DNA of 64,000 nt, from the NCBI RefSeq assembly GCF_014200675.1, contig NZ_JACHCI010000001.1, positions 434,001 through 498,000 on the forward strand, read 5' to 3'. The notes beneath the pieces are model-generated. The model worked only from the letters and a program-made list of their open reading frames with translations, was not told where the DNA came from and searched no databases. Source of the DNA: Janthinobacterium saanense. GTDB taxonomy: Bacteria > Pseudomonadota > Gammaproteobacteria > Burkholderiales > Burkholderiaceae_D. A program made the position numbers and the translations under genes. Below, in pieces: positions 9,319 to 17,734 of the stretch. Every line of letters begins with the position of its first letter. The first letter of the stretch is position 1.

Positions 9319-10515
9319 ATGAGCAAACAACTTCAAGACGCATACATCGTCTCCGCAACCCGCACGCCGATCGGCAAGGCGCCGCGCGGCATGTTCAAGA
9401 ACACCCGTCCGGACGATCTGCTGGTGCGCGTACTGCAATCGGCCCTGGCGCAAGCGCCTGGCCTGGACCCGGCGCTGATCACCGACGCCATCATCGGCTG
9501 CTCGTTCCCGGAAGCGGAACAAGGTTTCAATATCGCCCGTAACTCGGTGCTGCTGGCCGGCTTGCCAAAAACCGTGGGCGGCGTGACCGTCAACCGTTAC
9601 TGCGCTTCGGGCATCACCGCCATCGCCATGGCCGCCGACCGTATCCGCGTGGGCGAAGCCGACGTGATGATCGCCGGCGGTATCGAATCGATGTCCATGG
9701 TGCCGATGATGGGCCATCACCCATCGATGAACCTGGACATGTTCAGCGACGAAAACATCGGCATGGCCTATGGCATGGGCCTGACCGCTGAAAAAGTGGC
9801 GCAGCAATGGAAAGTGTCGCGCGAACAGCAAGACGCGTTCTCGGTCGAATCGCACCGCCGCGCCATCGCCGCGCAGCAAGCCGATTTCTTCAAGGCGGAA
9901 ACCACGCCCGTCGAGATCATCACCCGCACGCCTAACCTGGCCACCGGCCAGGTTGACATCAAACGCCGCACGGTCGACACCGACGAAGGCGCGCGCGCCG
10001 ATTCGACGCTGGAATCCCTGGGCAAGCTGAAACCTGTGTTTGCTGCCAAGGGCACTGTCACCGCTGCCAACAGCTCGCAAATGTCGGACGGCGCCGGTGC
10101 GCTCTTGATCGTCAGCGAAAAAATCCTGCGCGAGCACAACCTGACCCCGCTGGCGAAATTCTCTTCGTTCGCGGTGCGCGGCGTGCCGCCTGAAATCATG
10201 GGCATCGGTCCCAAGTTCGCGATTCCTGCCGCTTGCGCCGCCGCCGGCATCACGCAAGATCAATTGGACTGGATCGAGCTGAACGAAGCGTTCGCCGCGC
10301 AAGCGCTGGCCGTGATCGGCGACCTGGGCCTGGACCCGGCGAAAGTGAACCCGATGGGCGGCGCGATTGCGCTAGGCCATCCGCTGGGCGCAACCGGTGC
10401 GATCCGCGCCGCCACCGTGATCCACGCGCTGCAGCGTACCAAGCAGAAGTACGGCATGGTCACGATGTGCGTGGGCGCCGGCATGGGTGCCGCGGGAATT
10501 TTCGAACGCGTCTAA
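9319..10515 (+). CDS. fadA: Acetyl-CoA C-acyltransferase (thiolase)
   Basis: A 398-residue thiolase that cleaves 3-ketoacyl-CoA to acetyl-CoA and a shortened acyl-CoA. Catalytic residues are visible: nucleophile Cys95 in VNRYCASG, the NEAFAAQ loop, His of GHPLGATG and the second Cys of MCVGAGMG. Position after the fused dehydrogenase/hydratase supports a degradative (FadA) role rather than PHB synthesis. A hairpin follows before the next gene. Confidence 0.92.
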   Translation: MSKQLQDAYIVSATRTPIGKAPRGMFKNTRPDDLLVRVLQSALAQAPGLDPALITDAIIGCSFPEAEQGFNIARNSVLLAGLPKTVGGVTVNRYCASGITAIAMAADRIRVGEADVMIAGGIESMSMVPMMGHHPSMNLDMFSDENIGMAYGMGLTAEKVAQQWKVSREQQDAFSVESHRRAIAAQQADFFKAETTPVEIITRTPNLATGQVDIKRRTVDTDEGARADSTLESLGKLKPVFAAKGTVTAANSSQMSDGAGALLIVSEKILREHNLTPLAKFSSFAVRGVPPEIMGIGPKFAIPAACAAAGITQDQLDWIELNEAFAAQALAVIGDLGLDPAKVNPMGGAIALGHPLGATGAIRAATVIHALQRTKQKYGMVTMCVGAGMGAAGIFERV

Positions 10516-10539
10516 CGTTCAACGATAAAAATGAAAACC

Positions 10540-10571
10540 AAGGGCGCTTCAGGATCTTCCTCGGCGCCCTT
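10540..10571 (+). terminator. Intra-operon hairpin between thiolase and enoyl-CoA hydratase
   Basis: Perfect 8-bp arms AAGGGCGC / GCGCCCTT with a 16-base loop, followed by TATTCTTT. The T-run is weak and the next Shine-Dalgarno (GGAGACG) starts only a few bases later, so this is better seen as a partial terminator or processing hairpin that lowers expression of the last gene. Confidence 0.45.
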
Positions 10572-10588
10572 TATTCTTTGGAGACGAC

Positions 10589-11368
10589 ATGGATATTTTG
10601 TGCAGCAAGAGCGAGGGCATCCTCACGCTCGAATTCAACCGCCTGGAACGCAAGAACGCCATCACGGGCGCGATGTACCAAACCCTGGCCGATGCGCTGG
10701 TGGCAGCTGAAACCGACGACGCCGTGCGCGCCATCCTGATCACGGGTAAGCCCGAGATTTTCACGGCCGGCAATGACCTCGACGACTTCATGAAAACGGC
10801 GCGCCCGAAAGACGGCTCGCTCGACGAACAGCGCCCCGTATTCCAGTTCATGCGCGCCCTGTACGGCAGCAGCAAGCCTGTAGTGGCTGCGGTAGCTGGT
10901 CTGGCGATCGGTATCGGCACCACCTTGCTGATGCACTGCGATTTGATCTACGCAGCCGACAACGCCAAGTTCTCGATGCCGTTCGCGCAGCTGGGCCTGT
11001 GCCCGGAATTCGCTTCCAGCCTGCTGCTGGCGCAAATCGCCGGCTACCCGCGCGCCGCTGAAAAACTGATGCTGGGTGAATCCTTCCCGGCCCAGGAAGC
11101 GCTGCAAATGGGCTTGATCTCGAAGGTCGTGCCGCTGGAAGAACTGATCCCGTTTGCGCGCGGCCAGGCCGCCAAACTGGTGGCCCTGCCAGCGGCCTCC
11201 ATCCGCGCCACCAAGCGTTTGATGAAGCAAAGCCGTCTTGACCCAATGAAGGCCGCCATCGCTGCAGAAAATCAGCAGTTCAGCGCCATGCTGGGCGCAC
11301 CGGAAGCGAAAGAAGCATTTACGGCGTTCTTTGAAAAGCGCAAACCGGATTTTTCGAAATTTGCTTAA
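10589..11368 (+). CDS. Enoyl-CoA hydratase/isomerase family protein
   Basis: A 259-residue stand-alone crotonase-fold protein. Oxyanion-hole motifs are visible: TAGNDLDDF around residues 55-63 and AVAGLAIGIGTTLLMHCDLIYA around 99-120. The second motif has GIGTTLL where true hydratases have a catalytic Glu further along (here PFAQLGLCPEFASS carries a Glu). The C-terminal ATKRLMKQSR is typical. Probably a 2-enoyl-CoA hydratase or delta3-delta2 isomerase assisting the operon. It is last in the beta-oxidation operon, and its stop overlaps the convergent tetR gene by 4 bases. Confidence 0.88.
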   Translation: MDILCSKSEGILTLEFNRLERKNAITGAMYQTLADALVAAETDDAVRAILITGKPEIFTAGNDLDDFMKTARPKDGSLDEQRPVFQFMRALYGSSKPVVAAVAGLAIGIGTTLLMHCDLIYAADNAKFSMPFAQLGLCPEFASSLLLAQIAGYPRAAEKLMLGESFPAQEALQMGLISKVVPLEELIPFARGQAAKLVALPAASIRATKRLMKQSRLDPMKAAIAAENQQFSAMLGAPEAKEAFTAFFEKRKPDFSKFA

Positions 11369-11958
11369 GCGTTGCTGAGCATGCCCGCCAGTATCAACCC
11401 CACCGATGCATGCCAGGCCGTCTCGCTGGCGGGCCGTCCCGCCAGCGCATAACCGTGCAGGAAATCGACGAGTGCATCCCGGCCGCGCAGGCGGATTTTT
11501 TTCGGCAGATCCAGTCCTGCCAACGCCATCTCGAACAAGCTCGTAAAACGTTCGGCGATATCCGATTGTTCCACCAACCCGCGCGCCATCAGGCGCACAA
11601 AATACGGCGTGGCGCTGATCAGCTCCAGGTACAGCGTGCACAGGCCCAGCAAGCGCCGGGGCGGCTTCTGGCGCGCTGTAAATGGCGGCTGCTGCGGGTC
11701 GAGCGCAGCGAAGCGCTCGACCATCAGCGCTTGTAATAATTCCTCTTTCCCAGCGTAGTAGTGATACAGGGCCATGGCGTCGACGCCCAGGCTGTACGCC
11801 AGCGCGCGCATGGAAAATGCTTCGCCTTTTTCTTCCAGCAGGGGCAGGGCGGCTTGCAGGATGGCGCCGCTGTCCAGCGCAGGTGCGATGCGGCGCGGCC
11901 GTCCGGCGCGGCGCACGAAATTTTCTGCGGCTTGAAGTTTTTGTATTTTCATGGGCAT
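11365..11958 (-). CDS. TetR/AcrR-family regulator divergent from RibD-C reductase
   Basis: A 197-residue regulator. The HTH lies around residues 30-75 (DSGAILQAALPLLEEKGEAF ... LAYSLGVDAMALYHYYAGKEELL), followed by a TetR_C-like domain with LARGLVEQSD and GYALAG. The ATG at 11958 lies at the edge of a 21-bp perfect palindrome and has no Shine-Dalgarno, so the message may be leaderless; ATG at 11952 is an alternative start. It is divergent from the dihydrofolate-reductase-like gene with only 35 bases between them, so one operator probably controls both. Confidence 0.87.
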   Translation of the reverse strand: MPMKIQKLQAAENFVRRAGRPRRIAPALDSGAILQAALPLLEEKGEAFSMRALAYSLGVDAMALYHYYAGKEELLQALMVERFAALDPQQPPFTARQKPPRRLLGLCTLYLELISATPYFVRLMARGLVEQSDIAERFTSLFEMALAGLDLPKKIRLRGRDALVDFLHGYALAGRPASETAWHASVGLILAGMLSNA

Positions 11959-11978
11959 AATTCTACACTGTAGAATTA
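11958..11978. promoter_or_regulatory. TetR operator: 21-bp perfect palindrome
   Basis: Arms TAATTCTACA (11958-11967) and TGTAGAATTA (11969-11978) around a single central C. It overlaps the tetR start codon and lies just upstream of the GGAGG of the divergent reductase gene, so binding would block both genes. The palindrome is seen directly; the binding protein is inferred. Confidence 0.75.
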
Positions 11979-11993
11979 ATCACAGGAGGTCTC

Positions 11994-12527
11994 ATGCAAG
12001 CACCATTCGTCAGCGTTTTCCTGGGCATCAGTATCGATGGCTGCATCGCCGGCGAGGAGGGCGATTTGTCGTGGCTGGCCGAGCTGGCGCCCGATTCGCC
12101 GGAAGCCACCGGCTATACGGCGCTGATGGAGCAGGTCGATACCTTGCTGATCGGCCGCAGCACCTATGACGCGGTGCTGGGGTTTGAGCCGTGGCCGTAT
12201 GCGGACAAGCGGGTGGTGGTGCTCAGCCACCGCGACTTTGCGCCGCGCCATGGCGAACAGCGGCGCGAGGGCAGTGTGAAGGCGGTGCTGGCGCAGCTGG
12301 CCGAAGAGGGCTGCCGCCATGTGTATCTCGATGGCGGCGCCGTGATCTGTGCGGGGCTGCGTGAAGGCGTGGTCGATAGTTTGACCTTGTCGATACTGCC
12401 GGTGGTGCTGGGCAAGGGCGTGCGCCTGTTTGATGGTGAGCTGCCGCGCAGCGACTGGCGGCTGGCGTCAACACATCATCTGCCCAGCGGCGTGGTGCAA
12501 TTGCGTTACCTGTGCAATGAGTTGTAG
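11994..12527 (+). CDS. Dihydrofolate reductase family protein (RibD C-terminal type)
   Basis: A 177-residue protein of the RibD-C/DHFR-like fold: FVSVFLGISIDGCIAG at the start, IGRSTYD in the middle, HVYLDGGAVICAGLREGVVDSLTLSILPVVLGKGVRLF at the end. These match the stand-alone YyaP/YwjB-type reductases of unknown substrate, which bind NADPH. AGGAGG sits 6 bases before ATG. The partner TetR gene is divergent across a shared palindrome. Its stop codon lies inside the operator of the next tetR gene. Confidence 0.86.
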   Translation: MQAPFVSVFLGISIDGCIAGEEGDLSWLAELAPDSPEATGYTALMEQVDTLLIGRSTYDAVLGFEPWPYADKRVVVLSHRDFAPRHGEQRREGSVKAVLAQLAEEGCRHVYLDGGAVICAGLREGVVDSLTLSILPVVLGKGVRLFDGELPRSDWRLASTHHLPSGVVQLRYLCNEL

Positions 12528-12539
12528 ACGACTGGTCTA
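12525..12539. promoter_or_regulatory. NemR-like operator 1 (upstream of the tetR gene)
   Basis: TAGACGACTGGTCTA has 5-bp arms TAGAC/GTCTA. It differs from the second copy at 13243-13257 in only two central bases. The first three bases are the stop codon of the upstream gene. It lies 20 bases before the TetR start, fitting autorepression. Confidence 0.75.
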
Positions 12540-12559
12540 ATTATGTTAAAATAACTGCC

Positions 12560-13186
12560 ATGAAAGCTCAACAGACAGCTCAGTACACCGACATCCGCCA
12601 GCATATTCTCGATCAGGGGAAGGCCATCATCACGCGCAAAGGTTTTGCCGGTGTGGGCCTGAACGAGATTTTGACGGCCGCCGATGTGCCCAAGGGATCG
12701 TTTTATCATTACTTCAAGTCCAAGGAATTGTTTGGCGAGGCGATGCTGTCCGATTACATGACGCGTTATCTGGCCGAGATGGATAGCGTGCTCCGCCAGC
12801 CTGGCCAGAGCGCGGCCCAGTCGCTGATGGATTATTGGGCCAGCTGGACCAGCTACGACGCCAGCGGCGGCACATGTGACTGCCGTTGCCTGGTCGTAAA
12901 GCTCAGCAGTGAAGTGGCCGACATGTCGGAAGCCATGCGTGTCACTTTGCTGGGCGGTACCAACCGTATCGTCGCCAGGTTAGCTGTGAGTATCGAGCAG
13001 GCGGTGGCCGACGGCTCCCTGTCGGCGATTGCCGACCCTGCCCACACGGCCTTGACCCTGTATCAGATGTGGCTGGGTGCGGCCATGCTGACCAAGCTGC
13101 GGCGCGACGCGAGCGCCTTGCAAGCGGCCTGGCAAGCGACCCTGAGCATATTGCAAATGCCCGCGGGTACGGTGGCGGCACGCTGA
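12560..13186 (+). CDS. TetR-family regulator, NemR/AcuR-like, Cys-rich sensor
   Basis: A 208-residue regulator with the HTH around residues 15-60 (RQHILDQGKAIITRKGFAG ... LTAADVPKGSFYHYFKSKE) and the TetR_C_16/AcuR-type second half. A Cys cluster, GGTCDCRCLVVKL (about residues 108-120), is placed like the reactive Cys of NemR-type electrophile sensors. Operators of near-identical sequence flank the gene, upstream of itself and of the alcohol dehydrogenase gene. It probably derepresses aldehyde-detoxifying enzymes when its cysteines are modified (inference from the E. coli NemR family). Confidence 0.85.
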   Translation: MKAQQTAQYTDIRQHILDQGKAIITRKGFAGVGLNEILTAADVPKGSFYHYFKSKELFGEAMLSDYMTRYLAEMDSVLRQPGQSAAQSLMDYWASWTSYDASGGTCDCRCLVVKLSSEVADMSEAMRVTLLGGTNRIVARLAVSIEQAVADGSLSAIADPAHTALTLYQMWLGAAMLTKLRRDASALQAAWQATLSILQMPAGTVAAR

Positions 13187-13204
13187 GCAGGCGCACAGAC
13201 ACAT

Positions 13205-13231
13205 GCGGATGATGAACCATCCGCTTTTTTT
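13205..13231 (+). terminator. Terminator after NemR-like tetR
   Basis: Perfect 7-bp arms GCGGATG / CATCCGC with a 6-base loop, followed directly by seven T. It separates the regulator from the next transcription unit, which has its own operator. Confidence 0.8.
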
Positions 13232-13242
13232 GAATCATGAAC

Positions 13243-13257
13243 TAGACGACCAGTCTA
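13243..13257. promoter_or_regulatory. NemR-like operator 2 (upstream of alcohol dehydrogenase)
   Basis: TAGACGACCAGTCTA, arms TAGAC/GTCTA, nearly the same as the site upstream of the regulator. A TAATAATAT stretch that could be a -10 box overlaps its end, so binding would block transcription of the dehydrogenase/DJ-1 operon. Confidence 0.75.
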
Positions 13258-13275
13258 ATAATATGGGGCAAGACC

Positions 13276-14433
13276 ATGAAGAATTTCGAATTTCATAATC
13301 CGACCAAAATCGTTTTCGGCAGCGACACCGTCGCCAAACTGTCTACCCTGGTGCCGGAAAGCGCACGCGTGCTGATACTGTACGGCGGCGCCAGTGCGGA
13401 AAAGACGGGCACCCTGGCTGAAGTGCGGGCCGCCCTGGGCCAGCGCAGCGTGCAGGAATTTGGCGGCATCGAGCCTAATCCCAGCTATGAAACGCTGATG
13501 CGCGCAGTCGAGCAGGTGCGCAGCGAAAAGCTGGACTTCCTGCTGGCGGTCGGTGGCGGCTCGGTGATCGACGGCACCAAGTTTGTCGCGGCCGCCGCGC
13601 TGTACGATGGCGTGGCGTGGGAGATCGCTGAACGCGGCGGCGCCAATATCGCCCAGGCCCTGCCATTTGGCTCGGTGCTGACTTTGCCCGCTACCGGTTC
13701 CGAAATGAATAGCGGCGGCGTGGTCACCAAAAAAGCCACGCAAGCCAAATTGAGCTTCCGCAGCCCGCTGCTGTATCCGCAGTTCTCCATCCTCGACCCC
13801 AGCAAAACCTTTACCTTGCCGGCCAGGCAGGTGGCCAATGGCCTGGTCGATGCCTTCGTCCACACCACCGAACAATATCTGACCTATCCGGTGCAGGCAC
13901 GGGTGCAGGACCGCTTTGCCGAAGGCCTGTTGCAAACCCTGGTCGAGATCGCGCCGCAGGCGGTCGCCTCGCCTGACGATTACGAAACCCGCGCCAACCT
14001 GATGTGGACCGCCACCCTGGCCTTGAATGGCTTGATCGGCGCCGGCGTGCCGCAGGACTGGGCCACCCACATGATCGGCCATGAACTGACGGCCCTGTAC
14101 GACATCGACCACGCCCGCACCTTGGCGCTGGTGCTGCCGGCGCTGCTGGACGTACAGCGCGAGCAGAAACGCGGCAAGTTGCTACAGTATGGAGAGCGCG
14201 TCTGGAATATCGACAGTGGTAGCGAGGAAGAGCGCATCGACGCCGCCATTGCCCACACCCGCGCCTTTTTTGAAGGCCTGGGCATCCCGACGCGCTTGTC
14301 GGCCTACCAGCTGGGCCAGGAAGCGGTAGAAGCCGTATTGAAGCAACTGGAAGCACATGGCATGACCGCCCTGGGAGAACACCGCGATATCGATCTCGCA
14401 CGTAGCCGTCGCATTCTCGAAGCAGCACTCTGA
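13276..14433 (+). CDS. Iron-containing alcohol dehydrogenase (YqhD-like)
   Basis: A 385-residue group III alcohol dehydrogenase, NADPH-dependent aldehyde reductase type. It opens with NFEFHNPTKIVFG, has the coenzyme motif VGGGSVIDGTKF (about residues 94-105) and metal ligands in LPARQVANGLVDAFVHTTEQY and MIGHELTALYDIDHA. The closest familiar relative is E. coli YqhD, which reduces short and toxic aldehydes such as acrolein and methylglyoxal. It sits behind the NemR-like operator and 22 bases before the DJ-1 gene, forming an electrophile-defence operon. Confidence 0.9.
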   Translation: MKNFEFHNPTKIVFGSDTVAKLSTLVPESARVLILYGGASAEKTGTLAEVRAALGQRSVQEFGGIEPNPSYETLMRAVEQVRSEKLDFLLAVGGGSVIDGTKFVAAAALYDGVAWEIAERGGANIAQALPFGSVLTLPATGSEMNSGGVVTKKATQAKLSFRSPLLYPQFSILDPSKTFTLPARQVANGLVDAFVHTTEQYLTYPVQARVQDRFAEGLLQTLVEIAPQAVASPDDYETRANLMWTATLALNGLIGAGVPQDWATHMIGHELTALYDIDHARTLALVLPALLDVQREQKRGKLLQYGERVWNIDSGSEEERIDAAIAHTRAFFEGLGIPTRLSAYQLGQEAVEAVLKQLEAHGMTALGEHRDIDLARSRRILEAAL

Positions 14434-14455
14434 ACCTCACCGCAAAGGACACATA

Positions 14456-15133
14456 ATGAACATCCTGATGGTACTGACCTCGCACGACCAACTCGGCAAT
14501 ACCGGCCGCAAGACCGGCTTCTGGCTGGAAGAATTCGCCGCCCCCTACTATGCCTTGCAGGAAGCGGGCGCCAGGCTGACGGTAGTCTCGCCGCTGGGTG
14601 GCCAGCCGCCGCTGGACCCGAAAAGCGATGAAGCGGACTCGCAAACGGACGCCACCCGCCGCTTCAAGCAAGACCCTGCAGCGCAAGCGGTGCTGGCCAA
14701 CACGGGCAAGCTGTCCGAGGTCAATGCGAAAGAGTTTGATGCCGTGTTTTACCCGGGTGGCCACGGCCCCCTGTGGGATCTGGCGGAAGACCGCCACTCG
14801 ATCGCCTTGATCGAACAGATGATCGCCGCCGGCAAACCGGTCGCCGCTGTCTGCCACGCACCGGGCGTACTGCGCCACGTGAAAGCGGCCGATGGCACGC
14901 CGCTGGTGCGCGGCAAAAAAGTGACGGGTTTTACCAACACGGAAGAAGAGGCGGTAGGCCTGACGGCCATCGTGCCTTTCCTGGTCGAGGATATGCTCAA
15001 GGATAACGGTGGTATTTACTCCAAGCTGGGTGACTGGCAGCCTTACGCCATCACCGATGGCTTGCTGGTCACCGGGCAGAATCCTGCCTCGTCGGAAGCG
15101 GCCGCCCAGGCCCTGCTAAAACTGCTGGCTTGA
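14456..15133 (+). CDS. DJ-1/PfpI family protein (type 1 glutamine amidotransferase-like; possible glyoxalase III)
   Basis: A 225-residue protein with the nucleophile elbow AAVCHAPGVL (Cys133, His134) and the oxyanion/Glu segment GFWLEEFAAPYY near residues 21-32. This layout (large subfamily with ELxxP-like N-term and GGHGPLWDL) matches Hsp31-like proteins that convert methylglyoxal to lactate. Co-transcription with a YqhD-like reductase under a NemR-like repressor supports aldehyde detoxification. Its 3' end overlaps the convergent metallophosphoesterase gene by 18 bases. Confidence 0.87.
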   Translation: MNILMVLTSHDQLGNTGRKTGFWLEEFAAPYYALQEAGARLTVVSPLGGQPPLDPKSDEADSQTDATRRFKQDPAAQAVLANTGKLSEVNAKEFDAVFYPGGHGPLWDLAEDRHSIALIEQMIAAGKPVAAVCHAPGVLRHVKAADGTPLVRGKKVTGFTNTEEEAVGLTAIVPFLVEDMLKDNGGIYSKLGDWQPYAITDGLLVTGQNPASSEAAAQALLKLLA

Positions 15134-15934
15134 TGCTAATACATCGAGTTCGACGATAAAGCCGGGGTCATAGCGTTCATTTTCCGCTGTGCCGTCCGGC
15201 CGTTTGTAGCCGCAGGGATTGCAGACGACCCGGCAACCGCCGATGCGGTAATCGAGTGTAGCGTGCATATGGCCGTGCACCCACAGGTCCGCCTGCGCCA
15301 CCAGCTGATCCAGTTGCGAGGCAAAGGCGGGCGAACCGAGGTTGTCTGCATACTCTTCGGCCACCGACCGCATCGACGGCGCCATGTGCGTGATCACCAC
15401 CGTCTGGCCATCGAATGGCTGCGCCAGTTCTTGCACTAACCAGGCCTTGTGCTCTGCATGCAGCTGCTTTGTATCGCTGGCGCAGAGCAGGCGTGGTGTT
15501 GCGCCGCCCGTGCTGATATGTTTGTAGTCGGGCATATAGCTTTGCGCCGCAGTCATCGCTTCTTCAAGACGCTCGGCGCCGAACAGCAAAAAGTCGGTCC
15601 ACAGCGTGGCGCCCAAGAAGCGCACGCCATTCAACACCACCGTATCTTCATCGAGCAAACGGATATTGGCGCCATGCGCATTGGCGCTGCTGCAGGCGTC
15701 ATGGATGGCTCTCTGCATCTGCTCCAGCTGGTGGCCATAGCCTTCGTGATTGCCATGTACGTACAGCACGGGCAGGGCGCCGAAGGTGCGCGCGGCCCAG
15801 GCGATGGCCTTGCTGCCGGTGTCGATGTCGCCAGCCAGGATCACGGCGTCCGGGCAACTGGCGGCAATGTCGATAGCGGGCGCATCGTCGCGCCAGACTT
15901 CCAGGTGCAGGTCGGACAGTATCAGCAAGCGCAT
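15116..15934 (-). CDS. Metallophosphoesterase (calcineurin-like)
   Basis: A 272-residue protein starting MRLLILSDLHLEVW. Metal-binding motifs of the calcineurin fold are all present: DLH, AGDID, GNHE, ITHMAPS and HGHMH. No signal peptide, so cytoplasmic. The open frame continues upstream to 16066, but the family start is this ATG, since the DLH motif normally lies within the first ten residues. Substrate unknown; relatives include small phosphodiesterases of the YfcE/UDP-diacylglucosamine type. It lies 44 bases downstream of the lysR gene. Confidence 0.88.
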   Translation of the reverse strand: MRLLILSDLHLEVWRDDAPAIDIAASCPDAVILAGDIDTGSKAIAWAARTFGALPVLYVHGNHEGYGHQLEQMQRAIHDACSSANAHGANIRLLDEDTVVLNGVRFLGATLWTDFLLFGAERLEEAMTAAQSYMPDYKHISTGGATPRLLCASDTKQLHAEHKAWLVQELAQPFDGQTVVITHMAPSMRSVAEEYADNLGSPAFASQLDQLVAQADLWVHGHMHATLDYRIGGCRVVCNPCGYKRPDGTAENERYDPGFIVELDVLASSQQF

Positions 15935-15978
15935 CGTAGGGCGTGGCGCCGGCAAGGCGCGCAAGAGTGGATGGACCT

Positions 15979-16818
15979 CTATCCTAGCGCAAGAGAGGGC
16001 GCCTCGGCAGCTTCTTGCGCCAGCCGGGCCAGCACCGGGTGGGCAAGCGCCGGCACGGAATAGCACAGCCCCAGGCGGCGCGTCAGCTGTCCGCCGGGCA
16101 GGGCGCAGGCCCGCAACGCGGGATGCTGCAGTATCAGCGAGCGTGGTGCGATGGCCAGTCCCATGCCGGCCGCCGCCATGCTCAGGGCCAGTTGCAAGGT
16201 GCCCGCCTGCGCGGCAGGGAAAGCGGCCATGGCGCCGTACAGCGGCAGCAAACGCTGATGCGAATAATCTGCAGGGCAGGTGATCCAGCTGGCGCTGGCC
16301 AGCTCTTCGGGGCGCGGCAGCGCATCGCCATCCAGCGCGTGCGTCAGCGGCACGGCCAGCGCATACGCTTCTTCGCGCAGCGGCAAAAATAACTCATCTT
16401 CGCAGCGGTCCTCTTCAGGCGCCAGGCGCGCATGGCCGCTGCAGCCAGGCTCCAATGTCAGCAGCAAACGCGGTTCCAGCGCCTGCAAACGCGCGGCCAG
16501 GGCCGCGATATCCTCGTCGGCGATATCGTGCGCGATGCCGATCGACAGGGCCAGCCTGTCACGGTTGTGGCGAAATTGCTGCGTTAGCGCCTGTGCTTCG
16601 GCCAGCATGCGCTGCGCCTGTGGATACAGGGTGCGCGCATCGCTGGTCACTTCCACGCCGCGCGGCAGGCGCAAGAACAGCTGCGTGCCCAGCGCATCTT
16701 CCAGGGCCTTGATGGTGGCCGACAGGGCGGGCTGCGTCAGGTGCAGGCGGCGGGCGGCGGCGGTGATGTTGCGTTCTTCAAAGACGCATAAAAAGGCGTT
16801 GAGCTGGCGGGAATCCAT
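15979..16818 (-). CDS. LysR-family transcriptional regulator (divergent from SDR)
   Basis: A 279-residue LysR regulator: winged HTH MDSRQLNAFLCVFEERNITAAARRLHLTQPAL (shown by its key residues NITAAARRL and TQPALS), then a substrate-binding domain. The second domain is slightly short (full proteins are usually ~300 residues). The start at 16818 fits the family; the open frame runs on into the SDR gene but that extension is spurious. It is divergent from the SDR gene with a 109-base AT-rich gap, so it likely controls that gene. Confidence 0.87.
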   Translation of the reverse strand: MDSRQLNAFLCVFEERNITAAARRLHLTQPALSATIKALEDALGTQLFLRLPRGVEVTSDARTLYPQAQRMLAEAQALTQQFRHNRDRLALSIGIAHDIADEDIAALAARLQALEPRLLLTLEPGCSGHARLAPEEDRCEDELFLPLREEAYALAVPLTHALDGDALPRPEELASASWITCPADYSHQRLLPLYGAMAAFPAAQAGTLQLALSMAAAGMGLAIAPRSLILQHPALRACALPGGQLTRRLGLCYSVPALAHPVLARLAQEAAEAPSLALG

Positions 16819-16927
16819 AATTTTTTTTGATGGCTGTGAAAAGAAAACACGATTTTTCACCGTGACTCCCCATGAATATACTGGATTTTTAACAGGATTC
16901 ATCATATTTTTTAATAAGGAAAGCCTC

Positions 16928-17671
16928 ATGTCCAGCACCACCACTTCCTCGCCGCGCCTGATCGTCATCACCGGCGCCAGTTCCGGCATCGGCCTGGCGA
17001 CGGCACAGAAACTGTCTGCACTGGGCCATCCGCTGCTGTTGCTGGCCCGCCGCCTGGACCGCATGCAGGCGCTGAAGCTGCCCAATGCGCTGTGCGTGCC
17101 GCTCGATATCTGCGACCGCGCCGCCTTCGTTGCCGCCGTGGCCAGCGCCGAGGCGCAGTTTGGCCCGGTCGACGCCATTATCAATAACGCCGGCGTGATG
17201 CTGCTCGGCGAAGTCAGTACGCAAGACCCGGAACAATGGGACCGCATGTTCGACGTCAACGTGAAAGGCTTGCTCAATGGCGTGCACGCCGTCAGCGCCG
17301 GCATGGTGGCGCGCCGTACGGGCACCATCATCAACGTCGGTTCCGTGGCCGGCCACAAGGCCTTCCCCAATCACGTCGCTTACGTGGGCAGCAAATTCGC
17401 CGTGCACGGCCTGACGGAAAACCTGCGCGAGGAAATGTCGGCGCACAATGTGCGCGTGGTGACGATTGCGCCGGGCGCGGTGGAAACTGAGCTCCTGGGC
17501 CACACCACCGATGAAGGCATCAAGACCGGTTATCACGCGTGGAAAGAAAGCATGGGCGGCGTGGTGCTGTCGGCCGACGATGTGGCGGCCGCCATCTGCT
17601 ACGCCTACCAGCAGCCGCAGGGCGTGTGCATACGCGAAATCGTGCTGGCGGCCACCCGCCAGCAAGCTTGA
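16928..17671 (+). CDS. Short-chain dehydrogenase/reductase (SDR)
   Basis: A 247-residue classical SDR. NAD(P)-binding TGASSGIG near residues 15-22, the NNAG motif (IINNAGVMLLGE), catalytic Ser in NVGSVAG and the Tyr-x3-Lys pair in YVGSKFAVHG. The C-terminal part resembles the YdfG-like oxidoreductases. Substrate unknown. The start is the ATG at 16928 behind AAGGAAAG; the frame opens much earlier, but that part is antisense to the lysR gene. Probably under control of the divergent LysR. Confidence 0.9.
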   Translation: MSSTTTSSPRLIVITGASSGIGLATAQKLSALGHPLLLLARRLDRMQALKLPNALCVPLDICDRAAFVAAVASAEAQFGPVDAIINNAGVMLLGEVSTQDPEQWDRMFDVNVKGLLNGVHAVSAGMVARRTGTIINVGSVAGHKAFPNHVAYVGSKFAVHGLTENLREEMSAHNVRVVTIAPGAVETELLGHTTDEGIKTGYHAWKESMGGVVLSADDVAAAICYAYQQPQGVCIREIVLAATRQQA

Positions 17672-17734
17672 CCTTGGCGACCTGACAACGCTACCCTGTG
17701 TGTTTGAATCTCCTTTCATCCACACGGGAAGCCC

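Noticed and set aside
16819-17370. N-terminal extension of the LysR frame into the SDR gene
   Set aside because: The LysR family start is at 16818; the extension is antisense to the SDR coding region.
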